From Paenibacillus brasilensis (GTDB lineage Bacteria; Bacillota; Bacilli; Paenibacillales; Paenibacillaceae): 64,000 nt of DNA. This document shows, one piece after another, positions 17,456-26,035 of the stretch. Within the stretch, counting starts at the first letter, position 1. The number at the start of each line of letters is the position of its first letter. Both the position numbers and the translations under genes were made by a program. The stretch lies in assembly GCF_009363115.1 (NCBI RefSeq), contig NZ_CP045298.1:4151501-4215500 (forward strand), given 5' to 3'. The notes under the pieces are model-generated. The model was not told the origin of the DNA. It was given only the letters and a program-made list of their open reading frames with translations, and ran no database searches.

Positions 17456-17881
17456 ATGAATATTAATCCAAGTATGTTTAGTGTGTTTTGTGCTACCACC
17501 GGAGCCATTATTACGTTTGCTTTTGGGGGCTGGAATCAGCTGATGGTGCTATTCACAGTTGCCATGGCTGTGGATTATGTGACAGGAGTTGCCGCAGCGA
17601 TTAAGACCGGACAAGGTCTGAGCAGCAAAGCTGGTTTTTGGGGGTTGACGAGAAAGGCTTTAATGCTCATGGTGATTTCTTTGGCACATCATGTGGATCT
17701 TCTGATGGGTACTGAAATCATGAAAGGGGCGGCGACGTATTTTTATTTATCCAACGAACTAATCTCTATTACGGAAAACTGTTCACGAATGGGTCTGCCG
17801 CTCCCACCGAAGTTCAAGAATTTTTTTGCCCTGCTGAAGGACAAGGAGTCTGACGGAAAAGATAGCGGAAAAGATCGCTAG
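17456..17881 (+). CDS. Phage holin family protein (holin_4_1 / TcdE type)
   Basis: 141 aa with three to four hydrophobic segments (about 6-25, 28-48, 66-84, 88-105) and a charged tail (KDKESDGKDSGKDR), the pattern of toxin-secretion/phage-lysis holins. VDYVTGVAAAIKTGQGLSSKAGFWG and the LTRKALMLMV region are typical of the family. GAAGGAGGAG precedes the ATG. No endolysin, toxin or other phage gene is adjacent. A role in cell lysis or protein release is possible but not shown. Confidence 0.85.
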   Translation: MNINPSMFSVFCATTGAIITFAFGGWNQLMVLFTVAMAVDYVTGVAAAIKTGQGLSSKAGFWGLTRKALMLMVISLAHHVDLLMGTEIMKGAATYFYLSNELISITENCSRMGLPLPPKFKNFFALLKDKESDGKDSGKDR

Positions 17882-17962
17882 AATTACAAAGCTTCTTTCC
17901 GTATGTGGGGCGTTATGATAAAATTTTCAAGAGAACATTTTTAAGACAAGGAGCCTATATGT

Positions 17963-18250
17963 ATGATTAAACATATTGTTTTGTTCAAATTGAAAGACCG
18001 CTCCCCTGAAAGCATTGAGCATACGGCATCCATTTTGCGTAGCATGAATGGCAAAATCAAAGAATTGCTGTCGCTCGAAATAGGTACGGATGTGATTCGT
18101 TCTGAACGATCTTATGATATTTCCCTTACAGCTGTTGTCGAAACACTGGAGGACCTGCAAACGTATCAGGTACACCCTGTACATCAGGAAATCATTGCAC
18201 ACATGAATGAAGTGAAGGATGTTTCAATCGCAGTTGATTATGAAATCTAG
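17963..18250 (+). CDS. Dabb family (stress-responsive A/B barrel) protein
   Basis: A 95-aa ferredoxin-like dimeric barrel protein. The family signatures are the opening IKHIVLFKLK, the central DISLTAVVETLEDLQTYQVHPVH and the final VKDVSIAVDYEI. AAGGAGCC precedes the ATG. Members are small stress-induced proteins or cyclases; nothing here tells which. It begins a closely spaced three-gene row with the HepT-like and SufR-like genes. Confidence 0.85.
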   Translation: MIKHIVLFKLKDRSPESIEHTASILRSMNGKIKELLSLEIGTDVIRSERSYDISLTAVVETLEDLQTYQVHPVHQEIIAHMNEVKDVSIAVDYEI

Positions 18251-18274
18251 AGCGATGAATGGAGGTGCAGTAAC

Positions 18275-18715
18275 TTGTATTATGTCAACCGGGAACAAAT
18301 TGAGCTTCGCCTAGCAGCCGTTCCCGACATTGCCGCAGGGCTCCGCCAAATATCTGCCACTTGGAATGGTGATTTGTTGCAAGGGTTGGTGCAGGAGCGC
18401 TGCCTTCATTTGGCGATCGAGACGGTAACGGACGTAGGAAGCTATATCATTGACGGTTTTATTATGCGCGACGCAAGTAGTTATGAGGATATTATCGGTA
18501 TCATTCATGAAGAAGGCGTACTGGATGATATCGTATTTCATTCGCTGTTGGAGCTGGTATCCTTACGTAAACCCTTAGTTCAGGAGTACTTCCATTGGGA
18601 CCGGACAAGCCTCCACCCGCTTACACCTAAGCTGCCTGAGTTGCTGGAGCATTTCGTATTCAGCGTGCACGACTATTTAAATAAGGAATTGGGTCCGCAG
18701 CCCGAGGGAGTGTAA
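18275..18715 (+). CDS. DUF86 / HepT-like protein
   Basis: A 146-aa all-helical protein that starts at TTG 18275 behind GGAGGTG. LHLAIETVTDVGSYIIDGF and the later SLRKPLVQEYF match the DUF86/HepT family, whose toxin members carry an RX4-6HY RNase-like motif. Here the motif reads RKPLVQEY with glutamine where histidine is expected. No MntA nucleotidyltransferase antitoxin lies beside it. It is therefore better seen as a YutE-like stand-alone member than an active toxin. It ends nine bases before the regulator gene and is likely co-transcribed with it. Confidence 0.75.
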   Translation: MYYVNREQIELRLAAVPDIAAGLRQISATWNGDLLQGLVQERCLHLAIETVTDVGSYIIDGFIMRDASSYEDIIGIIHEEGVLDDIVFHSLLELVSLRKPLVQEYFHWDRTSLHPLTPKLPELLEHFVFSVHDYLNKELGPQPEGV

Positions 18716-18723
18716 CGGCAAAA

Positions 18724-19371
18724 GTGACGGATAAGTATATCGTACCCGAAATGCCCACCAGGCGCATGATCTTGACACTATTGAAAACCCAGGGACCCGT
18801 GGGCGTCGGAAGCTTGGCAGCTCAATTAGGCATTACAGAAATGGGGGTGCGCAGGCATCTCAAATTGATGGAGCAGGATGGGTTGATCGTTGCTACGATT
18901 GTGAGACAGGCGATGGGACGTCCAACGTTTTTATACAGCTTGAGCGAGCAGGGAAGTGAGCAGTTTCCTCGCAATTATGATCATCTGCTGCTGGAACTGC
19001 TAGAGGAGCTGGATGAAGAGCAGGGAATGGAAGCCGTCCACTCTCTGTTTGATGGTAGAAAACGCAAAATGATGAAGCGTTACTCCCCACACATTAAAAG
19101 TGAGACTACCCTGGCTTCACGTGTGGAAAAGCTTTCAGGCATTCAGAACGCTTCCGGCTATATGGCAGAGTGGCGCGAGGAGAAGGATGGCAGTTACTCT
19201 CTTGTGGAGTACAATTGTCCCATCTCTCAAATTGCAGGCCGCTACCGCAAGGCTTGCGAATGTGAACAGCAAATGTTCGAGGAACTGCTTGATGCTGAGG
19301 TGGTCCGTGAGGATTGTTTGGCGGATGGAGGCCGTTGCTGCCTGTACCGTATCCGTGCCCGAAAAAAGTAA
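18724..19371 (+). CDS. SufR-like iron-sulfur transcriptional regulator (DeoR/ArsR-type HTH)
   Basis: 215 aa from GTG 18724. A winged helix at about 10-75 (VGSLAAQLGITEMGVRRHLK, GRPTFLYSLSEQG) is followed by a cysteine-bearing sensor region. The cysteine order starts C-x12-C (NCPISQIAGRYRKAC), continues CEC, then DCLADGGRCC, close to the spacing in SufR, which holds a 4Fe-4S cluster and represses suf genes. No suf genes are in this window, so the targets are elsewhere or this senses something else. It is the last gene of the 17963-19371 row. Confidence 0.8.
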   Translation: MTDKYIVPEMPTRRMILTLLKTQGPVGVGSLAAQLGITEMGVRRHLKLMEQDGLIVATIVRQAMGRPTFLYSLSEQGSEQFPRNYDHLLLELLEELDEEQGMEAVHSLFDGRKRKMMKRYSPHIKSETTLASRVEKLSGIQNASGYMAEWREEKDGSYSLVEYNCPISQIAGRYRKACECEQQMFEELLDAEVVREDCLADGGRCCLYRIRARKK

Positions 19372-19462
19372 AAGTTTTTCTGGCTTGTTCCCTGTATCAT
19401 GACAAGCTCTCCGTGCTTATAATGCACTAACAGATGGGCATTCGCCCGGGCACAAGGGAGAG

Positions 19463-19795
19463 ATGATGATGAAGGAGAACTACAAAAGCTTTATCCGTGG
19501 CGCGTTGGCAGGTAGTCTTGCTGGTTCGCTTGCTGCGTTGCTATTAGCCCCCAAGTCAGGTCGCGAGCTGCGTCAGGATATTACAGATCAGGCGCGTCAC
19601 GTGAGCGACAAGGGACAGGAACTTGCAGGTAAAATTTCAGATACCTCAATTGAGTATACCGACAAGATTAAGGAAGCCGCTTCAGCCGTCATTCATGAAA
19701 TTGGGCAATGGCGTAAAAAAGATAGCGGAAATATTCAGGAGGTCAGCGTTTCATCTACTCCTGTTCAAGAGGATACAGAAGAAGATGCTCTGTAA
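19463..19795 (+). CDS. YtxH domain protein
   Basis: About 110 aa with one glycine/alanine-rich membrane segment (GALAGSLAGSLAALLLAPKSG) followed by RELRQDI and a long amphipathic helix (about 30-90), the standard YtxH layout of general-stress, membrane-anchored proteins. Three ATG codons in a row (19463, 19466, 19469) follow AAGGGAG; the last has the best spacing. The terminator at 19841 ends the transcript. Confidence 0.85.
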   Translation: MMMKENYKSFIRGALAGSLAGSLAALLLAPKSGRELRQDITDQARHVSDKGQELAGKISDTSIEYTDKIKEAASAVIHEIGQWRKKDSGNIQEVSVSSTPVQEDTEEDAL

Positions 19796-19840
19796 TGGTC
19801 TGTATGTGGTAGGAAAAAATAACTGAATATCGTTAGGTTT

Positions 19841-19871
19841 ATGGCTTCTCCCGTTGGGGGAAGCCTTTTTA
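19841..19871 (+). terminator. Intrinsic terminator after ytxH-like gene
   Basis: GGCTTCTCCC pairs with GGGGAAGCC around GTTG, followed by five T residues. Confidence 0.8.
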
Positions 19872-19995
19872 TTGCTCACTTCATCGTTTTAGGGTAATCT
19901 TTTGGGGTACCTTTTACATGACTGCGACATAAGGTATGTAGCAACGGATAGCTTCTCGAGAGGGAACAACTTAATTTGAACAAAAAGGAAGCGGT

Positions 19996-20811
19996 GTGTA
20001 CGTGCAGCAAGCGATTGCAATATTGGATTCCGGTGTAGGAGGTCTGACGGTTGTCAAAGAAGTCATGCGTCAGCTTCCGCGTGAAAAAATCATTTATTTT
20101 GGAGACACTGCGCGCACCCCGTATGGCCCCCGACCATCGGAAGAGGTTAAGAAATTTACGGAGCAAATGGTTGATTTTCTGATTCAGTTTGATCCGAAAG
20201 TCATTATTATTGCTTGCAACACGGCAACAGCCGCGGCATTGGATTATATAAGCCAAAAGGTGTCCATTCCGGTGATCGGAGTCATCCATCCCGGGGCTCG
20301 TGCTGCGATCAGCGCCACCGTCACCGGACATGTCGGGGTGATTGGGACTGTGGGTACCATCCGAAGCGGGGCCTATACGACTGCGCTCAAGCAGTTATCT
20401 CCCTATGTTGAAGTAGTGAGCCACGCTTGTCCTGCGCTTGTTCCTTTGGTGGAACAAGGACAATTCCGTTCGAAGCTGACATCGCAGATTGTAGAGGAGT
20501 CGCTGAAGCCCATTCAATCGTATCCAATTGATTGCCTGATTCTAGGTTGTACGCATTATCCTTTTCTAAAAGAAACGATTCAGGAAGTGATGGGCCCTGC
20601 GGTGAAGCTGATTAGCTCGGCAGACGAAACGGCCCGTGAGACGAGTACCATTTTGTACAACAAGGGCAGGTTGGAGGCAGGGGATGAAACGCCGGTGCAT
20701 CAGCTTTTCTGCTCCGGCGATCCGGAGCTGTTTCAGCGTATAGCTGCCCAGTGGCTCGGGGAGCAAATTCGGCAAACGCCTGTTGTCTGGCAAGTGACCA
20801 ATCTGGATTGA
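19996..20811 (+). CDS. murI: Glutamate racemase
   Basis: A 271-aa cofactor-independent racemase that makes D-glutamate for peptidoglycan. The two catalytic cysteines are present: Cys74 in ACNTATA and Cys185 in LGCTHYP. ILDSGVGGLTV (about 9-19) and YFGDTARTPYG are the substrate-loop motifs. I use GTG 19996 behind AAAGGAAG; GTG 20002 is a close alternative. It is a single gene with its own terminator, next to a peptidoglycan-stem peptidase gene. Confidence 0.95.
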   Translation: MYVQQAIAILDSGVGGLTVVKEVMRQLPREKIIYFGDTARTPYGPRPSEEVKKFTEQMVDFLIQFDPKVIIIACNTATAAALDYISQKVSIPVIGVIHPGARAAISATVTGHVGVIGTVGTIRSGAYTTALKQLSPYVEVVSHACPALVPLVEQGQFRSKLTSQIVEESLKPIQSYPIDCLILGCTHYPFLKETIQEVMGPAVKLISSADETARETSTILYNKGRLEAGDETPVHQLFCSGDPELFQRIAAQWLGEQIRQTPVVWQVTNLD

Positions 20812-20814
20812 CGA

Positions 20815-20861
20815 GACAACCGTCTTTTTTGTCATTGGACAAAAGAAGACGGTTGTTTTGC
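20815..20861 (+). terminator. Intrinsic terminator after murI
   Basis: ACAACCGTCTTTTTTGTC pairs with GACAAAAGAAGACGGTTGT around ATTG, then TTTTG. Confidence 0.8.
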
Positions 20862-20929
20862 TTTTCGCTACATCAAGACACGCAGCATCTGCATAACATG
20901 CATTAAGGCAGATGGAAGGGGCGTAGAAG

Positions 20930-22186
20930 ATGAGGGAATATATCGTTCAAAAAGGAGATACATTACACCGGGTCGCCTCGGCTTTTAAACTGACGGCGGA
21001 TACTTTGATTGCAGATAATCCGTGGGCCGCCGCTCAGCCCTATCTGATTTGTGGTCAGGTGCTATATATTCGTCCGTCAATGGATCGTAAATACGTAATT
21101 CAGCCCGATGAGAACGCAAGACAGATTGCCAAGCAGTTTGGTGTGGAGCTTAATGAGCTGCGGCTGGCCAATCCCGGACTTGCGGAGTTTGAGTTTGTGA
21201 AGGGACAAACAATTGTTATCCCTGATGGCCATCAGGATCAGATTGTACGGTTGCGTGGAGAGTATGGATATGAGGATTTGCAGGAAGACCTTGCGGCCTT
21301 GGTCCGCAGGTATCCGTTTATTGAAGTTGGCAGCATCGGCACGAGTGTCATGGGGAAGGATATCCCCTATGTACGTATTGGGAGGGGAACGCGGAAAATT
21401 CATGCCAACGCCTCTGTACATGCTAATGAATGGCTGACGACGCCCTGTTTGCTGCGTTTTATAGAGCAATATGCGCGAGGAATTAGTGCTGCTGGGGAAC
21501 AGGAAGAAAGGGAGCTTCGGGGTGAACGAGCGAAGCGAGCGGGGACTTCATCATGGGTGTATGGTGGCTCTCCGCAGGACTTGCTGGAGCACACCTCGTT
21601 ATGGGTGGTACCGATGGTCAACCCGGACGGGGTTGAGCTGGTGCAGCAGGGTGTGCTTCCGACTCACCCGATGTATCAAGACCTCCGAAAATGGAATGAA
21701 GGCCGCGCTGATTATCGGGGGTGGAAGGCGAATATTCGTGGTGTCGACCTCAACGATCAATTTCCGGCGTATTGGGAAGAGGAGGTACGCAGACGTGGCA
21801 AAACAGGACCGTCTCGAAGAGACTATGCTGGGCCTGCACCTTTGTCTGAGCCAGAGTCCAGGGCGCTTGTCGATCTGACGGAACGCGAGCAGTTTGATAT
21901 GGTGTTATCCATCCACAGTCAGGGACAGGAAATCTATTGGAATTATCGGGATCTGGAGCCCAAGGAGAGTAGAGATTTGGCCTTGCGGCTGGCTGCCGTG
22001 ACAGGATACCGGGCGGTAAAGCTCGGAGGGAGCGATGCAGGCTATAAGGACTGGTTTATACAGCGGTTTGGTAAACCGGGTTTTACGGTTGAGGTCGGAT
22101 TGGGCGTAAACCCGCTACCCATGCGTGATTACGACGACATTGCTGCAGAAGTGGGTATGTTAATGGCAGCAGTGTTGTCATGGTAA
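20930..22186 (+). CDS. LysM / M14 family gamma-D-glutamyl-diaminopimelate peptidase
   Basis: 418 aa. Two LysM carbohydrate-binding domains (about 3-47 and 54-98, each opening YIVQKGDT- or YVIQPDEN-like) precede a zinc carboxypeptidase of family M14. Zinc ligands are His164 and Glu167 (VHANEW) and His329 (SIHSQGQE); the general base is Glu388 in FTVEVGLG. VNPDGVELV is the substrate-binding segment. This architecture is that of endopeptidase I, which cuts the D-glutamyl-diaminopimelate bond of the stem peptide, often in sporulation. There is no signal peptide, consistent with the spore enzyme. Confidence 0.92.
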   Translation: MREYIVQKGDTLHRVASAFKLTADTLIADNPWAAAQPYLICGQVLYIRPSMDRKYVIQPDENARQIAKQFGVELNELRLANPGLAEFEFVKGQTIVIPDGHQDQIVRLRGEYGYEDLQEDLAALVRRYPFIEVGSIGTSVMGKDIPYVRIGRGTRKIHANASVHANEWLTTPCLLRFIEQYARGISAAGEQEERELRGERAKRAGTSSWVYGGSPQDLLEHTSLWVVPMVNPDGVELVQQGVLPTHPMYQDLRKWNEGRADYRGWKANIRGVDLNDQFPAYWEEEVRRRGKTGPSRRDYAGPAPLSEPESRALVDLTEREQFDMVLSIHSQGQEIYWNYRDLEPKESRDLALRLAAVTGYRAVKLGGSDAGYKDWFIQRFGKPGFTVEVGLGVNPLPMRDYDDIAAEVGMLMAAVLSW

Positions 22187-22229
22187 AAGACTAAGCCATC
22201 TGGAACGTAATGATTCATTCGTACGTATG

Positions 22230-22264
22230 TAGGGGGAACACGTTTTTTACAAGTGTTCCTCTTT
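22230..22264 (+). terminator. Possible terminator after the M14 peptidase
   Basis: GGGGAACACG can pair with AGTGTTCCTC around TTTTTTACA. The T run after the stem is weak. Confidence 0.4.
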
Positions 22265-22322
22265 ATGTATCCCTTTAACGGGTAAATATACTTAGGAGCA
22301 TTGGAAATGGAGTGAACAACCT

Positions 22323-22589
22323 ATGAAGTGGAAAAGATTACTATCTCTCCGTCAATGGTCACATGTATTTCGGCGTATGCCCCGCTTAATTACCTCTTCA
22401 AGGATTCCTTGGAGTGAAAAATTACTTTTTGCCGTTCCTGTGTTGCTTTATTGGGTGCTACCTGATGTTATGCCCTTTATGCCCGTCGATGACATTGGGG
22501 TGACACTGCTGCTCATGAATTGGTTTGTAACCCGTGCCGAACGAAAGTATCCCGACGTGCTTGAAAAGCAGCATGCACGTGTTCGGTAG
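22323..22589 (+). CDS. Small DUF1232-like membrane protein
   Basis: 88 aa. The core IPWSEKLLFAVPVLLYWVLPDV followed by MPFMPVDDIGVTLLLMNWF resembles the DUF1232/YkvA pattern of a hydrophobic helix, a Pro-Asp turn, then a DD-G helix. The N-terminus is basic and probably cytosolic. The role of the family is not known. It is preceded by a weak GGAG site and stands alone. Confidence 0.65.
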   Translation: MKWKRLLSLRQWSHVFRRMPRLITSSRIPWSEKLLFAVPVLLYWVLPDVMPFMPVDDIGVTLLLMNWFVTRAERKYPDVLEKQHARVR

Positions 22590-22799
22590 ACGTAAACTTA
22601 TGAATTTCGTGATTGCGATTTTACACGATTTTCTTTACAATAGGAATATTGACTTTTGTTATGCTGCCATTTATCTATTTTTTCTTTGAGATAGAGGATA
22701 ATCATCTGTAGTTGCTGATTTTACCTGCTAGGTTGTGTGGTGTGATTGGTATCCCAAAGACCACATTTCATTTGATGAATATGAAGGAGATGAAGTTAC

Positions 22800-23102
22800 A
22801 TGAATTGCAAAATTACTCGTAACGCAGCTAAAGTATTAAAGCTTGAACTGGATAAGACAGAAAACCAAGGAAAGAGCCTACGCGTGGTCATTACGCATGC
22901 TCACGGAGATCATGCTCATTACGGGCTTGATTTGGACACGCCTAAAGAAACAGATACTGTAGTATCTACGGATAAAGGTATTGATGTTATTTTGGAAACC
23001 GGTCAGCCACTGCTGGATGGTGTGAAAATTGATTACTTGTACTTCCCCGAAGAAGGATTTGTCATTACTAACCCTTCCCAAGGTAATCACGGCGACCACT
23101 AA
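22800..23102 (+). CDS. HesB/IscA-fold protein with histidines in place of the cluster cysteines
   Basis: 100 aa. The frame of an A-type Fe-S carrier is recognisable: ITRNAAKVLKLEL, LRVVITH, YGLDLDTP, DGVKIDYLYFPEEGFVITNP. The usual CysSerGly after strand 2 is replaced by HAHGDHAHYG, and the C-terminal CGCG by GNHGDH. Such cysteine-less members exist in Bacillota, so a standard Fe-S carrier role is doubtful and another metal is conceivable. It lies 24 bases before the DUF1450 gene and is likely co-transcribed with it. Confidence 0.75.
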   Translation: MNCKITRNAAKVLKLELDKTENQGKSLRVVITHAHGDHAHYGLDLDTPKETDTVVSTDKGIDVILETGQPLLDGVKIDYLYFPEEGFVITNPSQGNHGDH

Positions 23103-23125
23103 GCCGGAGCACGGAGGGATGAAAG

Positions 23126-23347
23126 ATGGCCAATGATATTCGCGTATGTGATGAATGTAATCATATTCGCTTGAAAACGATCTTGCCCAAATTACAAAAG
23201 ATGGCACCCGATGCCGAGATCAAAATCGGCTGCAAATCGTATTGCGGTCCTTGTGGAAAACGGGCGTTTGTGTATGTGAACGGACGTTACGTGAGTGCGG
23301 CCACAGAGGATGAGGTCTTGGAAAAGGCTGCGCGTTTTATAAAATAG
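23126..23347 (+). CDS. DUF1450 (YuzB family) cysteine-rich protein
   Basis: 73 aa. Five cysteines: CDEC near the start and CKSYCGPCGKRAF in the middle, then VYVNGRYVSA and a C-terminal helix. This is the YuzB pattern, a thioredoxin-like or Fe-S/zinc-binding small protein of unknown function. CGGAGGG precedes the ATG. Pairing with the HesB-like gene suggests a shared role in metal or cluster handling; this is inference. Confidence 0.85.
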   Translation: MANDIRVCDECNHIRLKTILPKLQKMAPDAEIKIGCKSYCGPCGKRAFVYVNGRYVSAATEDEVLEKAARFIK

Positions 23348-23441
23348 CTCGGCGCACAGTATTCACAACTTTTTGCATAGTTCCCCTTCTTCTGATCCAT
23401 GCTAATGGGTGTAGAACACTGCCCAGAAGGAGGAGTGACTC

Positions 23442-23711
23442 ATGGCCCAGTATGATTCCAATCTCGACGATCACAGTGTCGAGGCTCAAACGCAAAACTC
23501 GGTGGACAAGCTCCACCATGCCGTGTCTCAAGCATTGTCACATCCGGCTGAGCAATTAATTGAGCAGGCGGAGCAGTCTCGCATTCATGCGGAGAATGCC
23601 ATAGAACAGGCAAAGGATAGTCTTGGTGACGATGCAGTGGAAGTTGCTGAGGAAATGCTAGGTGAAGAGGTAGGACGGCTTGAGCAGGCGAAAAAGACGT
23701 TGCGTTCCTGA
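23442..23711 (+). CDS. Small hydrophilic coiled-coil protein
   Basis: 89 aa, acidic and very likely all-helical, with heptad-like AEQLIEQAEQSRIHAENAIE. It has no signal, membrane segment or cysteine. GAAGGAGGAG before the ATG is strong. I do not recognise a family; size and composition recall small spore or stress proteins. It ends before a bidirectional terminator. Confidence 0.7.
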   Translation: MAQYDSNLDDHSVEAQTQNSVDKLHHAVSQALSHPAEQLIEQAEQSRIHAENAIEQAKDSLGDDAVEVAEEMLGEEVGRLEQAKKTLRS

Positions 23712-23750
23712 GCATTCGCCATTGCAAGTAAGTGCAGTCTAGCGGCTGTG

Positions 23751-23808
23751 AAAATAAAAATCCCGATCAACAGCACTTATAGGCTGATTGATCGGGATTT
23801 TTATTTTC
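23751..23808. terminator. Bidirectional intrinsic terminator
   Basis: AAAATAAAAATCCCGATCAA pairs with TTGATCGGGATTTTTATTTT around an 18-base loop. It serves both the small gene at 23442 and the leftward LTA synthase gene. Confidence 0.85.
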
Positions 23809-23813
23809 CCTCG

Positions 23814-25796
23814 TTACTTGTTTGTTTGAGATTCCCACTGGCGAATGAGGTCGTACGTGATGACCTGATCGGAAATGTTTAACCGATTAAGAGCTTCAGT
23901 ATAACCCGGTCCGCAGGCGTTCACATCCGTAGGCTGGCCTGTAGATAGGTTGTAACAGGTTCCTTTGGAGAACGTACCATCCTCAGATGGAATATAGTAC
24001 ACTCGACCATCCGTGAAAGCACCAGTGCGTAGTACAACCATGCGCGGCTTCCCGCTAAACAGATCGTTCCCCATAAAATGATAGGGCTCAGTAGAAATTC
24101 CGAGCAGATGCATCACAGAAGGCGTCAAATCCAGTTGGCCTGCCGGTTCCGTGTAGGTTCCCGCATGACTTCCGTCAGGAAGATGCACAAGCAATGGCAC
24201 CTGATTCATGATCTTTTGCATATCCAAGTCTGTGAGTGGCTCGCCCAAAAACTTTTCATACAGTGTCTTATCTTTAATGGAATTGTCATGATCCCCGTAG
24301 AACATCAGGATCGTATTGTCCCACAAACCGTCTTTCTTCATTTGAGCTACCAATTCGCCCAGTGCCTCATCTACATAATGGACGGATTTCAGATAGTCTC
24401 CGAACATCGTGCCTTCAAACTCGCCAACGTCCAGATCTACTGCATCAGGGGACAGGTTGTACGGATGATGGCTGGAGATACCGACCATATAGGCATAGAA
24501 CGGTTGTTTGACTTCGGTAGTGAGATCATTGAGCGTTTGCCGGAAGAAGGATTTATCTCCCAGTGACCAGCCCAGTGGCTCATCAATTTCAAAATCTTTT
24601 TTACTGTAGAACTTATCATAGTTCATTGCCTTATACATCGTGTAGCGGTTCCAGAAGCTGCTGTCGTATACGTGAAACGCATTTGGGCTATAGCCGGTAT
24701 CCTTCAAAATGGAAGGCAATGTATCGAATTTATGGTCTGCATAACGGATAAATACCGAACCTGTAGGAAGCGGGTGCAGTGAAGCATGTGTAGAAAAGTC
24801 TGCGTCCGAAGTACGGCCCTGTGCAGTCTGGTGAAAATAATTGTTGAAATACATACTTTCCTTCATCAGCTTGTCAAAGTTAGGCGTAATCGCTTGGCCG
24901 TTGATCTCTTTGCCGATAAAAAAGTTCATAAACGCTTCAGCCTGAATGACCATCACATTTTTGCCCTTATACTTGCCGGACAGATCATTTTTCACCTGAA
25001 GCAGCTTCTGATGCTGATTAAACCATTGCTTGTCCTTGTCCGATTCGGCTTGAGCCAACGTAGGCTGAGTTCCAAGATGATCCTGACTATAGCGGTAGAT
25101 ATCATATCCGTGAAATCCGATCAATCCGGTTACGTTGTACAAGGCCATCGACCACCAATTACCGACAAATACGCCGGTTGCCCAGGTTGAGGTATAATAT
25201 TTGATCGGTCCAAAGGTGAAAATATAGCCAATTACGAAGGCCAGTGCGCCTTTGGAGAAGCGGAGCAGGAATCTCTTGGCAAACGAGCTTCGGGACGTTT
25301 CCACGTAAGGATCAGTTGTTGTATACCGACGCCGCAAGAAAGCCACGAATATCACATATGGAATGAACAGAATCCAGTCTGCAAAAAAGAAAATATCCCA
25401 CCAGTACATCAGGGAAACGATGCTTCCCCCCAGGGAATCAACCTGTCCGGCTTGAAGCAAGACGGGAATCGTAATGAAATCCTGAAAATACCGGTAATAA
25501 ACCATGTCGGAATAAATGAGCGCGGTGAGCAAAATATCGAGCACCACTAGCGCAACCAGACGTCCGCGACGTGGTAGCCACAAGGTCCAGAAGCTTACAA
25601 GCAAGAGTGAACCCATTGCGATGACATAATCCAACAGATTCATATCAATATTTTGGGCATGCAGGTTATAATGAATCAATACGAGCTTGCCAATCATAAG
25701 TACAAAAAATAGACCCAACCCGAAATATCGGGACAGCAGTAATCTGCTGAACATGTTTCCAGTGCGACTTGCACTGGCCGTGCGAATAACCAACAC
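23814..25796 (-). CDS. Lipoteichoic acid synthase family protein (sulfatase fold)
   Basis: 660 aa from GTG 25796 behind GGAGGGGG. Five membrane helices occupy about residues 20-230. An extracellular alkaline-phosphatase/sulfatase domain follows (about 275-620). The catalytic threonine is about Thr329 in QTAQGRTSDADF, and FYGDHDNSI supplies Mn ligands. LtaS enzymes polymerise glycerol-phosphate from phosphatidylglycerol on the outer face of the membrane. Gram-positives often hold several paralogues (primase or stress forms), and I cannot say which this is. Single-gene unit. Confidence 0.9.
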   Translation of the reverse strand: MLVIRTASASRTGNMFSRLLLSRYFGLGLFFVLMIGKLVLIHYNLHAQNIDMNLLDYVIAMGSLLLVSFWTLWLPRRGRLVALVVLDILLTALIYSDMVYYRYFQDFITIPVLLQAGQVDSLGGSIVSLMYWWDIFFFADWILFIPYVIFVAFLRRRYTTTDPYVETSRSSFAKRFLLRFSKGALAFVIGYIFTFGPIKYYTSTWATGVFVGNWWSMALYNVTGLIGFHGYDIYRYSQDHLGTQPTLAQAESDKDKQWFNQHQKLLQVKNDLSGKYKGKNVMVIQAEAFMNFFIGKEINGQAITPNFDKLMKESMYFNNYFHQTAQGRTSDADFSTHASLHPLPTGSVFIRYADHKFDTLPSILKDTGYSPNAFHVYDSSFWNRYTMYKAMNYDKFYSKKDFEIDEPLGWSLGDKSFFRQTLNDLTTEVKQPFYAYMVGISSHHPYNLSPDAVDLDVGEFEGTMFGDYLKSVHYVDEALGELVAQMKKDGLWDNTILMFYGDHDNSIKDKTLYEKFLGEPLTDLDMQKIMNQVPLLVHLPDGSHAGTYTEPAGQLDLTPSVMHLLGISTEPYHFMGNDLFSGKPRMVVLRTGAFTDGRVYYIPSEDGTFSKGTCYNLSTGQPTDVNACGPGYTEALNRLNISDQVITYDLIRQWESQTNK

Positions 25797-25979
25797 TTTA
25801 CCCCCTCCGGCAGAAATGTTCGGCTAGTATAAACTATAGATTAACATCATGTTAAAACCGAAATGCCTTTAATAATTATAGCGCTCATCTGGCACATTTC
25901 AATGATTAAGTAAAGAAAATACAGCATTTCCCTTTCGATAATAGAATGCAGCGGTACAGTTTATTAGGCTGAGCAAGCA

Positions 25980-26030
25980 CAAACCAGGCCAGGAGTCGAA
26001 CAGAGAGTCCGTTTCCTGGCCTGAGTTTTA
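25980..26030 (-). terminator. Terminator after the rRNA methyltransferase
   Basis: CAGGCCAGGA and TCCTGGCCTG form a 10-bp stem with a long loop. The T tract on the minus-strand side is modest (TTTGTG). Confidence 0.45.
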
Positions 26031-26035
26031 TCTAT

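Noticed and set aside
18275..18715. Active HepT toxin of a HepT-MntA pair
   Set aside because: The catalytic histidine of the RX4-6HY motif is not present and no nucleotidyltransferase antitoxin gene adjoins.
22600..22690. Short frame MNFVIAILHDFLY... downstream of the DUF1232-like gene
   Set aside because: No ribosome binding site, very AT-rich, and nothing recognisable.
22890..22925. Metallo-beta-lactamase motif HxHxDH
   Set aside because: HAHGDH matches by letters, but the protein is only 100 residues and otherwise aligns with the HesB/IscA fold; none of the other lactamase motifs exist.
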